Shown: positions 27,214 through 36,267 of the stretch, one piece after another
How the letters are laid out: each line of letters begins with the position of its first letter
Numbering within the stretch: the first letter of the stretch is position 1
Origin: an uncultured Clostridia bacterium
Lineage (GTDB): Bacteria > Bacillota > Clostridia > Christensenellales > Borkfalkiaceae
Direction: 5' to 3'
Length of the DNA: 44,587 nucleotides
NCBI GenBank assembly: GCA_947245485.1
Contig: CAMXOH010000004.1
Span: forward strand, 1 to 44,587
The notes under the pieces: model-generated
Told to the model about the DNA's origin: nothing
The model's database searches: none
The model's input: the letters and a program-made list of their open reading frames with translations, nothing else
Translations under genes and position numbers: made by a program

Positions 27214-30200
27214 TTATTTCCTCCTCAATTCCGACTTAATCATTTTACGGAATTCTTCTTCGATTTTCTTGTTTCTGAGAATAAGCAGTACTACTCCGCC
27301 GATTGCAAGTCCGATTGCTACGACTGCAAATACCGCGGTTGCGGCAATGATACCCGTCATACCGACGGAATCTTCGAATACCGCGAACGTGGATTCGCCT
27401 ATAAGTTCCGCGTAGTTGCCCGTTCCCTCTACTCTCGCTACCAATACGTAAGAACCTACGCCGAGCGAATTGAGGTTTTTAATATCCAATGCGTTTTTAT
27501 GTTCCTTATCGGACGCGCTGTATACTTCGAATACTACCGTGCCGTATTTAGCCTGCGCGGTGAGCGCGTTTCCCTTGGAATCCCAATTTCCCTGACTCCA
27601 ACTCTTAACTCCGGGAACTCCGTCCTCTTTCCACGCGTTCTTTGCAGGTGTTACGCTGAACGAAAGGTATGTGTCGAGGTCCGAATAGTTCGCGTCGCCT
27701 TGCAGGTGAGCGCGGAACTGGTACTCGCCTACTTCGAGCTCGTTGTTTCTGTCAAGCCAGTCTGCGGGAATTTCCGTAACCCAGCTGCTGTAACTGTTGC
27801 GGTAGTAGTAAATAACCGAATTCTTGTTGCCGAAATGAGGCTGGCAGTTGATTGTTATATCACGGGTTGCGTAATCGCCGTATACCCAGTCGTGAACGGT
27901 TGGAGTAATATCCCAATAGTTGTTTACTTGGAGTACGGAGAAGTTAATTGCGTATTCCCACTCAGCGTAGTTGCCGTTTTCGTCGAGGCCGTATACGTAT
28001 ACGTAACTTCCCGCGGGCACTTCGCCGTTGCTGTCGAGCATCTCGTTTATAGTGGGCCAAGCCGTCATATCTTCCTTGCTCATTCCGCCTTCGAGATAAG
28101 CCTTATAGTGCGCAAGCGTCGTGATGAAGCTCTTTACGTCGGAAGCGAGCGACGCGAATCCGCCCGAAAGTTCGAGAACGGGCGCTTTGTACATCGTTTC
28201 GAAATCGCCGTACTTCCAGCTTTCGATAAACGGAGTATTGTCGAGCGTCGCGTTGGATTTTGCGATTATTATCGAACGTTCTTCCGTGTATGTATTCCAG
28301 TTATAACCCTTTCCGCCGACAACCGTAGCGATGAGTTTGTATTCGCCTGCGTCCGCTTTGTCGAAACCTTGTTGGTTTCCGACAGGTTTGTAGTGATATA
28401 CAAGGCTTGCGTTCTTAACCGACTGCAAGGTGTATGTATACAGTTCTTCACTGCCGAACGCGGTTCCCCAACGGATTTCGAACTCCGACTGTTTACCCCA
28501 CTCCCAATCTCTGAGATATAGAGGTATAGTAGTGCTGTTGTCGGCGCGTTCGATTGCGAACGTGAATTTTATGAATCCCTGTCCTTCGGAAGTATCTACC
28601 GCCGCGTTCTTCCAGCCGTAGCTGTCGGCGAAATTTTCTCTGAAAGTGAGCGCTACAAATACTTCGTCGGAAGCGTTCGTATAATTCTGCAATTTGCCGT
28701 CGCGGCAGTAAAGAGCAGTAGCTCTGCGCGTTTCAACGTCGTTCAAAGGAGCCGAACCGTCAAGGTACAGTATCTTGAATATATCGCTGTTTGCAAACCT
28801 TACGGGTTCTCCGGTATATTTAGCCGCGCCGAGGTTTAAAGTAGCAACGTCGATATAGTGTTTGATATATAAGGTGTAGTAGTAACCTTTTCTTACGGAC
28901 TCGCTGTTAATATTGACGAGATTCGTATAGTTGTTCGCGGTTACGTTAAGGTAAACGGTATATCTGCCTGCGGCGTTGGGACCGTTCACGTAATTTTCCG
29001 CCGTATAATACGTGTTGCCGCTCAAACTGCCGTTCTTAGCCGACTCAACGTTATACTGCATTGTCAATCTGCCGTAATATTTGTCGTACTGCGGCTTTGC
29101 CCAGATACCCTTGCGCTCGCCCTGAATGGTTTCTTCGTTGAGTTTGAGAGCTGGTACGCCTGCCGTGCTTGCAAACTGCACTATGCCGGGCATATATTCG
29201 ACTTCGAACGAAGGTTTAACCGCCATATTGTTATAGAGGTTGCCCCATAAATCGTTTGTGCCGCTAATCTTGCCTTCCGATTTAAGTCTTCTTACAAGTT
29301 CTTCTATGCCGCATTCCTTAACTTCGAAAGTCCAGCTTACGCCGTTTTCGCCGTTACCCGGCACGTCTTTGTAATCCGCAATATAAATCGTAAGCGTATA
29401 AACGCTTGCAGGCATAGATGAGTTTATTATCTCTCCGTACATAGCATAGTTATAAACATTGGGAGCTTCCGTACCGAAGATAAGTTCGTTCTCGATTGTG
29501 AAAGTTATAAGCTGTTCTTCCATACCGTGGGTAACGGATGAAGAGAGAACAGGTTTGCCGGGCGCCTTACCGCCATAAGTCCAACCGTCGGTTAAATCGT
29601 AAATACCGCCGTTATCTCCGTCGATAAGCTGGGACGCGTCGGAAGTAACTATGTACCATACTTTTTCCACTACGTATTCGTAGCCTTCCGCCGTGCGCGT
29701 TTCGGATATTTTGATGCCGTAAGGATTATCCTGGGGAGTTACGTATTTTAATCTGTAATTGTTACCCGCAATGAACGTTGCCTTTGCCGTGTAAACGCCT
29801 GCGCTTGTTGCCTTTACGCCGACGCTTACGCCGTTTTCGCCGGTAACGATGCTACTGTTATCGTCAGCCGTGTAACTCTTAATGGCTGTGAGATAATCCG
29901 AACCCACCAAAAGCTCGATAGACCAACCTTTATTGTTATACATAAGAGAGGAAGCCGAAACGTTCACAATCTTAGGCGTTCCGAGGTCGGGATTATCCTG
30001 TTCCTGTAAATAGGGAGTATTTCCGTAGATATACAGTTTCTGTCCACCGGTAAGAGGATTTCCGCCGATAACGCCCCAATTCAGTATATCTGTAAGATTA
30101 TTTTCAGTGTTCAAGTCGAGCATAACGGGTTCGACAGTATAATCTTTCTGAATATACTGCGCCGCGTCAACCGCATTGACGTCCCATTTGCCGTATTTTG

Positions 30201-32541
30201 CGTTGAGGTTTACTCTTATTATATAAGTACCCGCATTCTGCAACTTTTCAGGCAATTCGTCTGCTTTTCCCGCTACCGGCGTATATCCCGCTATTTCCAC
30301 GGCATATCTTTCGCCGTACTGCGAAGAATTGAGTTTTCCTTCTGCGTCTTCCCAGGAATCGGCTTTAATCGCGCCCATGGGAGTGTTGGGCGAATTGGGA
30401 GTTATTACGCCATTGGCAAGTTCGAATCTCAAATCTTTGTAATCGTAGTAACGCGCATAAAGAGTTATAATACCATACTCTTTAAGCATCTCGTTCAGCT
30501 CGGTGGCAGTTACAACGCCCTCTCCTACCGTAATTTCGCCATCACTATACCAAACCGATTTCGAATAGCCGTGCTGTACGGGCATACCCGCTTCGGCGTT
30601 TTTCGTCCAGACGTTGTCGTTTTTCGTATATGTATAATCGAGACCGAAGAGTTTATATTCTATATGGTGTTCGCCCGCAGTATCGCTTTCCACTTTATAA
30701 TCGCCGTAAACGAGATATACGGGAACTTCGAACGTAAGCGTTCCGTATGTATTCCACACAGATACTTTGCTGTAATTATCATACGACTCGTTGGAAGGAG
30801 CGATAAGCAAACGGTTATTTTTCGTATCGGTATCGAATAAGCCGCTTACGTCATAGTTTGAAAGAGATTTCGAAAGATAAACTATGGAGAGCTTGGTACA
30901 GCCTTTGAATACGTCCGCACCGAAAGACGTTACGCCTTCGGGAATTTCAAACACTTCAAGGGAGTTACAGTTTAAGAAAGCCTGCGCGTCCATAGTTTTA
31001 AGTCTTGAATCGTCCGTAAATTGAACGGTTTTAAGGCTCGAACAACCTGCAAAAGTCTGCTGTCCGATTTTCGTAACCGATTTGGGAATATTAATAGAAA
31101 TAAGCGAAGAACAACCGTTAAACGCATAGTCGGAAAGGGTTGAAGTCGAAATTGTTTCGGCAAAAACCACTTCCGTCAATGCGGTACATCCCGCGAAAGC
31201 GTATTGATTAATTTCGATAACGTTGGAAGGTATCTTAACGGAAGTTATGTTGTTTTTGTTGAAAAACGCTCTGTTATAGATATTGTAGTTGAAACCGGTA
31301 GGAAGTTCCAGACGCGTCGCCGTGCCCGTGTAGCCTATTAAAAGCTGGGGATTTGCGCTGTTGTCGTTATAGAAAATATAGTCGCCGTTCTCGGATAAAC
31401 GGGTACTTTCGCCGTTGCCGCCGTTATAGACGTACTTCACGGCGTTCTGCGAAAATACCGAAACCGCTACGTCGCCGTTAGCGCCGTTATTTGAAATTGC
31501 GTTCTGTCCCGCAACTATATTCAAATTAGAACGGTTGTCTATTTCTACAAGCCTGAGACAGCCGAGGAAAGCGTTTGAACCTATTGAACTTACGTTTTGG
31601 GGAACAGTAATTTTGTAAAGCGAAACGCACTGATAGAAAGCGTTTTCGCCTATCGTCGTAAGGTTCGACAAATCGCCGAGATTAATTTCGGCAAGCGAAG
31701 AGCAGCCGTTAAAAACGCCCGTGCCTATTGTCGTTATAGAACAGCTTTCGAAATTTACTTTCGTAAGGTATTTACAATCCGCAAATATCGAATCTTTAAA
31801 TCCGTTTTCCGTAAGAGTAACGTTATTAATCTTTACTTCCTTTATATTGGTTCTGTTAAATAAAGAAGTAGGTATATAAGTAATTTTTGCGGAACTGTTG
31901 CCTATATAAACTTTTACGTTGTTGGAAGCGTTCAACCCCGCAAAAGGACTTTCCGATACGGGATTACAGTCAAGAGCGTTATAACGTATCTCTTTAAGCG
32001 AAGATGCGTTGGAGAACGCGCCGTTAGCGAGCGTTTTTACGTGTCCGGGAATAGTAACGTTTTCAAGCGCGCCGCAATTTGCGAATGCGAACGACCTGAT
32101 ATGCAAAAATTCCCCGTTCACAGAATGGCTTGTGGGCAGAATAAGAGTTTTTAAGTTGGAACAGCCGTCAAAAGCGTTCGAACCGATTTCTTTTAAAGCC
32201 GCGGAAGTGCTGAATCTTACTTCTGTAAGCTGTTTCTTGTTGAGAAAAGCCTTCGAAGCAATAGATTCAACCGTCGCGGGTATAACCATAGAAAAGTTAT
32301 TTTCGCCTATTTTCGTAAGCGCGGTTTCCGAAAGTCCTGTAATTACAGTCTTTTTGTCGTTGTCGGAATAAGTAAAACTGTCCGCCCCGCTGATTTCGAC
32401 GACGGGAGTTTCCGCCGCATAAGCGGGCGGAGTTTGTGCGAACGTGCGGACGGGTACCGCAAACAAAATGCCTGCCGAAAGGCATACCGCAGCCACCGAC
32501 GCAAGAAGCGCAAACATAATCTTTTTTCTTAAACTTGTCAT
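27214..32541 (-). CDS. Pair B surface protein: BspA-like leucine-rich repeats, Ig-like modules, membrane anchor
   Basis: A 1775-residue type I membrane protein. Residues 1-35 are the signal peptide. Residues about 60-595 are BspA/LRR_5-type repeats (IGSNAFDGCSNLKTLILP, TIGENAFYQCVSLYKITVP), a family often involved in binding host or matrix proteins. About 600-700 is a degenerate InlB-like segment ending in TLYARYYDY. About 700-1390 are MBG/YDG-like modules. About 1390-1725 are four modules with W-x-G-x-x-x near their start (NYWDITPTVHDWVYGDY), as in the pair C surface protein. EDSVGMTG leads into the membrane helix (about 1730-1755), followed by the charged tail RNKKIEEEFRKMIKSELRRK. No LPXTG. 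A longer frame starts 27 bp upstream at 32568, but AAGGAG six bases before the ATG at 32541, and the signal peptide right after it, decide for the shorter form. The partner gene follows after 3 bp. Confidence 0.93.
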   Translation of the reverse strand: MTSLRKKIMFALLASVAAVCLSAGILFAVPVRTFAQTPPAYAAETPVVEISGADSFTYSDNDKKTVITGLSETALTKIGENNFSMVIPATVESIASKAFLNKKQLTEVRFSTSAALKEIGSNAFDGCSNLKTLILPTSHSVNGEFLHIRSFAFANCGALENVTIPGHVKTLANGAFSNASSLKEIRYNALDCNPVSESPFAGLNASNNVKVYIGNSSAKITYIPTSLFNRTNIKEVKINNVTLTENGFKDSIFADCKYLTKVNFESCSITTIGTGVFNGCSSLAEINLGDLSNLTTIGENAFYQCVSLYKITVPQNVSSIGSNAFLGCLRLVEIDNRSNLNIVAGQNAISNNGANGDVAVSVFSQNAVKYVYNGGNGESTRLSENGDYIFYNDNSANPQLLIGYTGTATRLELPTGFNYNIYNRAFFNKNNITSVKIPSNVIEINQYAFAGCTALTEVVFAETISTSTLSDYAFNGCSSLISINIPKSVTKIGQQTFAGCSSLKTVQFTDDSRLKTMDAQAFLNCNSLEVFEIPEGVTSFGADVFKGCTKLSIVYLSKSLSNYDVSGLFDTDTKNNRLLIAPSNESYDNYSKVSVWNTYGTLTFEVPVYLVYGDYKVESDTAGEHHIEYKLFGLDYTYTKNDNVWTKNAEAGMPVQHGYSKSVWYSDGEITVGEGVVTATELNEMLKEYGIITLYARYYDYKDLRFELANGVITPNSPNTPMGAIKADSWEDAEGKLNSSQYGERYAVEIAGYTPVAGKADELPEKLQNAGTYIIRVNLNAKYGKWDVNAVDAAQYIQKDYTVEPVMLDLNTENNLTDILNWGVIGGNPLTGGQKLYIYGNTPYLQEQDNPDLGTPKIVNVSASSLMYNNKGWSIELLVGSDYLTAIKSYTADDNSSIVTGENGVSVGVKATSAGVYTAKATFIAGNNYRLKYVTPQDNPYGIKISETRTAEGYEYVVEKVWYIVTSDASQLIDGDNGGIYDLTDGWTYGGKAPGKPVLSSSVTHGMEEQLITFTIENELIFGTEAPNVYNYAMYGEIINSSMPASVYTLTIYIADYKDVPGNGENGVSWTFEVKECGIEELVRRLKSEGKISGTNDLWGNLYNNMAVKPSFEVEYMPGIVQFASTAGVPALKLNEETIQGERKGIWAKPQYDKYYGRLTMQYNVESAKNGSLSGNTYYTAENYVNGPNAAGRYTVYLNVTANNYTNLVNINSESVRKGYYYTLYIKHYIDVATLNLGAAKYTGEPVRFANSDIFKILYLDGSAPLNDVETRRATALYCRDGKLQNYTNASDEVFVALTFRENFADSYGWKNAAVDTSEGQGFIKFTFAIERADNSTTIPLYLRDWEWGKQSEFEIRWGTAFGSEELYTYTLQSVKNASLVYHYKPVGNQQGFDKADAGEYKLIATVVGGKGYNWNTYTEERSIIIAKSNATLDNTPFIESWKYGDFETMYKAPVLELSGGFASLASDVKSFITTLAHYKAYLEGGMSKEDMTAWPTINEMLDSNGEVPAGSYVYVYGLDENGNYAEWEYAINFSVLQVNNYWDITPTVHDWVYGDYATRDITINCQPHFGNKNSVIYYYRNSYSSWVTEIPADWLDRNNELEVGEYQFRAHLQGDANYSDLDTYLSFSVTPAKNAWKEDGVPGVKSWSQGNWDSKGNALTAQAKYGTVVFEVYSASDKEHKNALDIKNLNSLGVGSYVLVARVEGTGNYAELIGESTFAVFEDSVGMTGIIAATAVFAVVAIGLAIGGVVLLILRNKKIEEEFRKMIKSELRRK

Positions 32542-32630
32542 AATTGACTCCTTAAAGATTTTTTCCATGCGATAATCGTAATAATTCCCGCAAAAGGCAA
32601 TTATCCAATATAAACATTATATCATTCAAG

Positions 32631-32659
32631 ATTATACAATATATAAAGTAACTTGTAAA
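32631..32659 (-). promoter_or_regulatory. Sigma-A promoter of the pair B operon
   Basis: TTTACA (32654-32659 on the minus strand) and TATAAT (32631-32636) with a 17-bp spacer. The leader to the ATG at 32541 is about 83 bases, AT-rich, without a strong stem. Confidence 0.8.
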
Positions 32660-32737
32660 GTATTTATTTTGGAAATTTTTTGTAAATAGCGCAAAAAAAG
32701 CGGAACATTTTTCCGCGGCGACGAATAGCGGTTTATA

Positions 32738-32773
32738 AAAAATCACCCGCCGTCCGAAACTCGGACGGCGGGT
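32738..32773 (-). terminator. Rho-independent terminator after the pair C operon
   Basis: A perfect 13-bp GC-rich stem (ACCCGCCGTCCGA and its complement, 3-base loop) lies about 22 bases past the stop at 32796. On the minus strand it is followed by ATTTTTTATA. Confidence 0.92.
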
Positions 32774-32795
32774 TGAATTTATTTTCAGGTTTATT

Positions 32796-33674
32796 TTATT
32801 GTTTTTTTGCAAGTCCTTTCGCCACAAGCGCATCGTCGTCCTCATAGGGGAGCGCGTAAATCGAGTGGTTCGTCTTTACGTACAATACGCCGTAATCCGA
32901 CATAAGAAGCGCAATAAGTTCCTTCGCAAGTTTAACTCCTTTCTCGTTTCTTATACGGAACAGACAGGGCGTAACCTGTTTAAACGCTTCCGACTGCGAC
33001 GCTTTTACGGGGAACCTGCCCGCGTATTCCTGCGGTTCGAGCGCAAGATACAGACAGAGTACTTTACCGCGCATCGTCAGCGTTGCCGCATTGTTCTTAC
33101 CAACGTAGAACTTTTCGTAGTTCCAGTGCATTCTCGCTTTGGTCTTTTCGTAACAGAGCAGACAGTTTTTAAGTTCGAAATACCAGACTTTTACGTCGTC
33201 GCCCGCCTGCATCAATTTAGCGGTAAAACTCTTTTTAATTCCGTCCTCGCCCGCAGCAGGCGCGGCTTCGCCGAAAGTATGTTCGATTGCCTGCTTCTCT
33301 CCTTTTTCAAGGCTCTCCTCTTCCGCTGCGGTCAGTCCGCTGTCCACGCCGTAAGTCTTTTTCGCGGAAACGCCGAGTTCCTTTGCGAGAAGTTCGGATA
33401 CTATTTTCTGCGCTGTCGAAACGTCGCGGAGTTCCTGTTCGGCTTTTTCAGCCGCTTCCTTGTTTTCCTTATTGTTAAGAAGTTCGATAGTAAGCTCGGT
33501 CTGACGCTTTTCCAAAAGTTTCTGTGCGAGCTGTTCGGGAACGTTATCGTCCATCTTTATGGGTTTAAGCGCAAAAAGCACTATAAACACGAACAATACC
33601 GCCATAATCAGCATAATAGCCAAAAGTCCCGCAAACCAGCCGTAAGCCGACGAAATCAATAATGCCGTTCTCAT
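32796..33674 (-). CDS. Pair C partner: membrane coiled-coil protein with an extra C-terminal domain
   Basis: A 292-residue protein. Residues 12-36 are a membrane helix after ALLISSAYGWF; KPIK follows, so the rest should be cytoplasmic. Residues 45-100 are a coiled coil (RQTELTIELLNNKENKEAAE) homologous to the 166-residue partner at 26710-27210. Residues 100-147 are a linker. Residues about 148-265 are a globular domain (SFTAKLMQ, YFELKNCLLCYEKTKARMHW, TMRGKVLCLYLALEP, TPCLFRIRNEKGVKLAKELI). I recall this pattern from uncharacterised Clostridia proteins but cannot name the family. The ATG overlaps the TGA of the surface gene (ATGA), with GGAGGT just upstream inside that gene, so translation is coupled. 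The extra domain may be an effector, and the short partner at 26710 lacks it; both points about function are inference. Confidence 0.92.
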   Translation of the reverse strand: MRTALLISSAYGWFAGLLAIMLIMAVLFVFIVLFALKPIKMDDNVPEQLAQKLLEKRQTELTIELLNNKENKEAAEKAEQELRDVSTAQKIVSELLAKELGVSAKKTYGVDSGLTAAEEESLEKGEKQAIEHTFGEAAPAAGEDGIKKSFTAKLMQAGDDVKVWYFELKNCLLCYEKTKARMHWNYEKFYVGKNNAATLTMRGKVLCLYLALEPQEYAGRFPVKASQSEAFKQVTPCLFRIRNEKGVKLAKELIALLMSDYGVLYVKTNHSIYALPYEDDDALVAKGLAKKQ

Positions 33675-36040
33675 TTGTTACCTCCGTGCAGTTCTTTGTG
33701 AACCATCTGGCGGAACCGCTGTTCTATTTTTCTTCTTCTGATAATCATAAGAGTTATGCACACGCCTGCGGCGATTGCGTCAAGCGCCGCGAACGCGATT
33801 GTTACGCCGATTATTCCGCTGAGCGAAACCGAGTCTTCCATTACGGAGAACTGGATTTCGCCGTTGAGCGCCGAGTAATTGCCCGTTTCCGCTACCGCAA
33901 AAGTTACTCTGTAAATACCAACCCCGAGTTTGGAGATTTTATCATAGTCCAGCTGTGTTTTGTTTTGGTTGGAAGTTACGACTTTGCCGTCCGAATCATA
34001 GACGATTACGGTCATCGTATCGTTGCCGTAAGCCGCGTTAGCCGTAATCTTGTTCGAGTCGGAAAACCGTCCTTCGTTCCAGCTAAGCACTTTGGGAATT
34101 TCCGCCCAACTGTTGGCAACCTTTGTAATCTCGAACCTTATGCCGTGTTCCTTTATGTCTTCAGCCGAAGTGTACTCGTTGAGTCCCGTATAGTTGTCTC
34201 CGCCCTTGACGGTTGCAAGCATATAGTAAGTTCCCGCCGCAAGTCCGCCGAGTCTTTTTTCCACGTATGCGGGGACGGTAAGGGAATTTTCTTCCTCTAT
34301 AAGATTAAACGAAGTTACCGTATTTTCTCCGTTCACGAAACCGACGGGCATACCGTCCGAGTCATAGACGGATATATCCGCGGCACCGCCGAGCGCGGGA
34401 ACCGCCGAAATGAGATTTACGTTTTTATTGTAACCGCCGTACGCCCAGCCGAACGCCGAAGGGGTCTCCGTCCAGTAGTTACGCGATTTGAGTACGCTGA
34501 ACCGAACCGCCGTCTGCGTTTCGAGCATAGCGAAGTTAGGCGTTGAACCCGCATTACCCGCCTGTTCCGCGCGCGCATACAGGTAATATGTATTTGCGGG
34601 CAGACTGCCGAGTTTTGCGGCTATATCTGCGTTTACTTCCGTGAAGTTTTCAAGTCCTTCAACCGCGTTTTTGTGAGCGGCGTCCTTATAGATGCCGAAC
34701 GTTACCGAGCCGTTGGAATATCTTGGAACGGCTGAGATTACGTTCACTTCGGGTTCGTATTCGCCGTATCTCCACTGCACGATGTTGGGAGTGGTAGTCC
34801 AGTTATTGCGCGTCGTATGGATAGTGAAAGAAATTACGGACGATAAATCCGAATAATTCGCGCTCTCGTCGCGCGTCTCCGCTTCGAGGTAGTAAGTACC
34901 CGCGTCGAGTTTCGATATAATCTCCGCCATTTCCTCGGTTACTGCCGTAAAGTTTTCGAGAAGTCCCGTATCGTCGAGGGGAATCCTGCACGCCCTGTCC
35001 TTATACAGTCCGTACGCAACCACCGCGTTTTTCGCAGGGTATGCGGGAACCGCAGAAATCACGTTTACTTCCGCGTCGTATTCGCCCCACGTCCACTGTA
35101 CTATGTTGGGAGCCGTTGTCCAATGGTTCTGAACCTGTCTTACGGTAAACTGCACGCGGGTGTCGAGCGCGTCGTAGTTTTCCGTACCCGCCACGTATGC
35201 GCGGAGATAGTAATTGCCCGCGTCAAGCGAAGCAAGCGCCTCTGCGGCAGTCTGTTCCGCCGCGCCGTTCGCCATCAATCCGTTGACGGTGTAGAAACGG
35301 GAAAGGCGGGAATCCGCGAAACTTGCGCCCGCATAAACGGTAAATTCAACCTTTTCCCCCTCGCCGAAAAATGCGGGGACAGCGGAAATGAGGTTATAGC
35401 TTTGGCGGTATTCGTTCCAGTTCCAAGGGATAATGTAAGGTGAAACAGTCCATCTGTTTTCGCCTTTCAATACGTTGAAAGTATATCCGTTGTTGGGGTC
35501 TACGCCGTTGCCGAGTCCCGTAGCTCCGTCCGTTTCCGAAACGAAAGGAATGAGCGAGTAAACGCCGTAATCGAGAGTTTTAAGTTTTGCAATTACCTGT
35601 TCGGGCATATTTCCGTCTTCGTCAAGCGCGAACAAGCCTTTATTCTTTTCGGTATTAGAACCGCCGACGGGCAAACCTTCGTAATCGTCGAAAAGTATTT
35701 CTTTGTCGATTTTGTTTCCTTTTCCGTCAGTCAGGTGCCAGAGCATAAATTTAAGCGTTTCGTTGCCGTAAGCCGCCTTACCCGAAATTCTGTTTATTGC
35801 GGGGTCGAATTCGCCCCACTTCCAGCTTACGAGGTTGGGCGTTATCTCCCAATAATTTTCCGCCTTTTCGGGAGCGGGTTCGGTAGGTTCTTCCGCTTCG
35901 TCCACGCGCGGCAAAGCCGCGTCGTCAGCATAGACTGAATGCGAAGTGAATAGCCAAAGTCCGAAAACAAGGCAAACGGAAAGGAGCGCGGCAAGTACCG
36001 CGGCGATTTTTCCGCCGACCGTAAAAGATTTCTTTCTCAT
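33671..36040 (-). CDS. Pair C surface protein: six Trp-rich Ig-like modules, membrane anchor, basic tail
   Basis: A 789-residue type I membrane protein. The signal peptide is residues 1-38 (cleavage after VYA). Then come six modules of 90-130 residues. Each starts N-x-W-x-x-x-P...W-x-(W/Y)-GE(Y/F), then N-(V/L)ISAVP, then LDAGTYYL-A-V and NY-x-L...F-V. They occupy the whole outside part. EDSVSLSG precedes the membrane helix (742-767); the tail is RRRKIEQRFRQMVHKELHGGNK. The last module, helix and tail align with the pair B surface protein, so the two are paralogues that differ in what they carry at the tip. There is no LRR head and no LPXTG signal here. The start has AAGGAG 8-9 bases before ATG. 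The role outside the cell cannot be read from sequence; a short stalk or receptor is plausible. Confidence 0.92.
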   Translation of the reverse strand: MRKKSFTVGGKIAAVLAALLSVCLVFGLWLFTSHSVYADDAALPRVDEAEEPTEPAPEKAENYWEITPNLVSWKWGEFDPAINRISGKAAYGNETLKFMLWHLTDGKGNKIDKEILFDDYEGLPVGGSNTEKNKGLFALDEDGNMPEQVIAKLKTLDYGVYSLIPFVSETDGATGLGNGVDPNNGYTFNVLKGENRWTVSPYIIPWNWNEYRQSYNLISAVPAFFGEGEKVEFTVYAGASFADSRLSRFYTVNGLMANGAAEQTAAEALASLDAGNYYLRAYVAGTENYDALDTRVQFTVRQVQNHWTTAPNIVQWTWGEYDAEVNVISAVPAYPAKNAVVAYGLYKDRACRIPLDDTGLLENFTAVTEEMAEIISKLDAGTYYLEAETRDESANYSDLSSVISFTIHTTRNNWTTTPNIVQWRYGEYEPEVNVISAVPRYSNGSVTFGIYKDAAHKNAVEGLENFTEVNADIAAKLGSLPANTYYLYARAEQAGNAGSTPNFAMLETQTAVRFSVLKSRNYWTETPSAFGWAYGGYNKNVNLISAVPALGGAADISVYDSDGMPVGFVNGENTVTSFNLIEEENSLTVPAYVEKRLGGLAAGTYYMLATVKGGDNYTGLNEYTSAEDIKEHGIRFEITKVANSWAEIPKVLSWNEGRFSDSNKITANAAYGNDTMTVIVYDSDGKVVTSNQNKTQLDYDKISKLGVGIYRVTFAVAETGNYSALNGEIQFSVMEDSVSLSGIIGVTIAFAALDAIAAGVCITLMIIRRRKIEQRFRQMVHKELHGGNK

Positions 36041-36080
36041 GGGCAGTTTCTCCTTATTGCTGTAATGCGCGCCGCGCCGC

Positions 36081-36098
36081 GCAAATCACCCGATTTGC
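36081..36098 (-). promoter_or_regulatory. Small hairpin in the pair C leader
   Basis: GCAAATC and GATTTGC (7 bp, 4-base loop) are followed on the minus strand by a GC-only run (GCGCGGCGCGGCGCGC). Together they could form a stable structure in the about 85-base leader, ahead of the ribosome site. Role unknown. Confidence 0.35.
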
Positions 36099-36131
36099 CG
36101 AGCAAGGCGTTAAAGACAATATTTCGAGTTT

Positions 36132-36161
36132 ATTCTATCACTTTTTCAACCGAAGTGTCAA
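36132..36161 (-). promoter_or_regulatory. Sigma-A promoter of the pair C operon
   Basis: TTGACA (36156-36161 on the minus strand) and TAGAAT (36132-36137) with an 18-bp spacer; start of transcription near 36125. Confidence 0.8.
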
Positions 36162-36194
36162 GGGATTTTAAAAATTAATAAAATTAGCAGAAAA

Positions 36195-36231
36195 AGGTTA
36201 TTCCGCCCGTTGCCGAAGCAACGGGCGGAAT
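36195..36231 (-). terminator. Rho-independent terminator after the pectate lyase operon
   Basis: A perfect 14-bp stem ATTCCGCCCGTTGC with its complement closes on a C(UUCG)G tetraloop on the minus strand and is followed by CCTTTTTC. It starts 37 bases past the pectate lyase stop. This is the strongest terminator in the window. Confidence 0.95.
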
Positions 36232-36267
36232 TTATTGCATTATATATTATTGTAAAATGCGGTATTT

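Noticed and set aside
32542-32568. Upstream ATG for the leucine-rich-repeat protein at 32568
   Set aside because: The internal ATG at 32541 has an AAGGAG at proper distance and begins the signal peptide directly.
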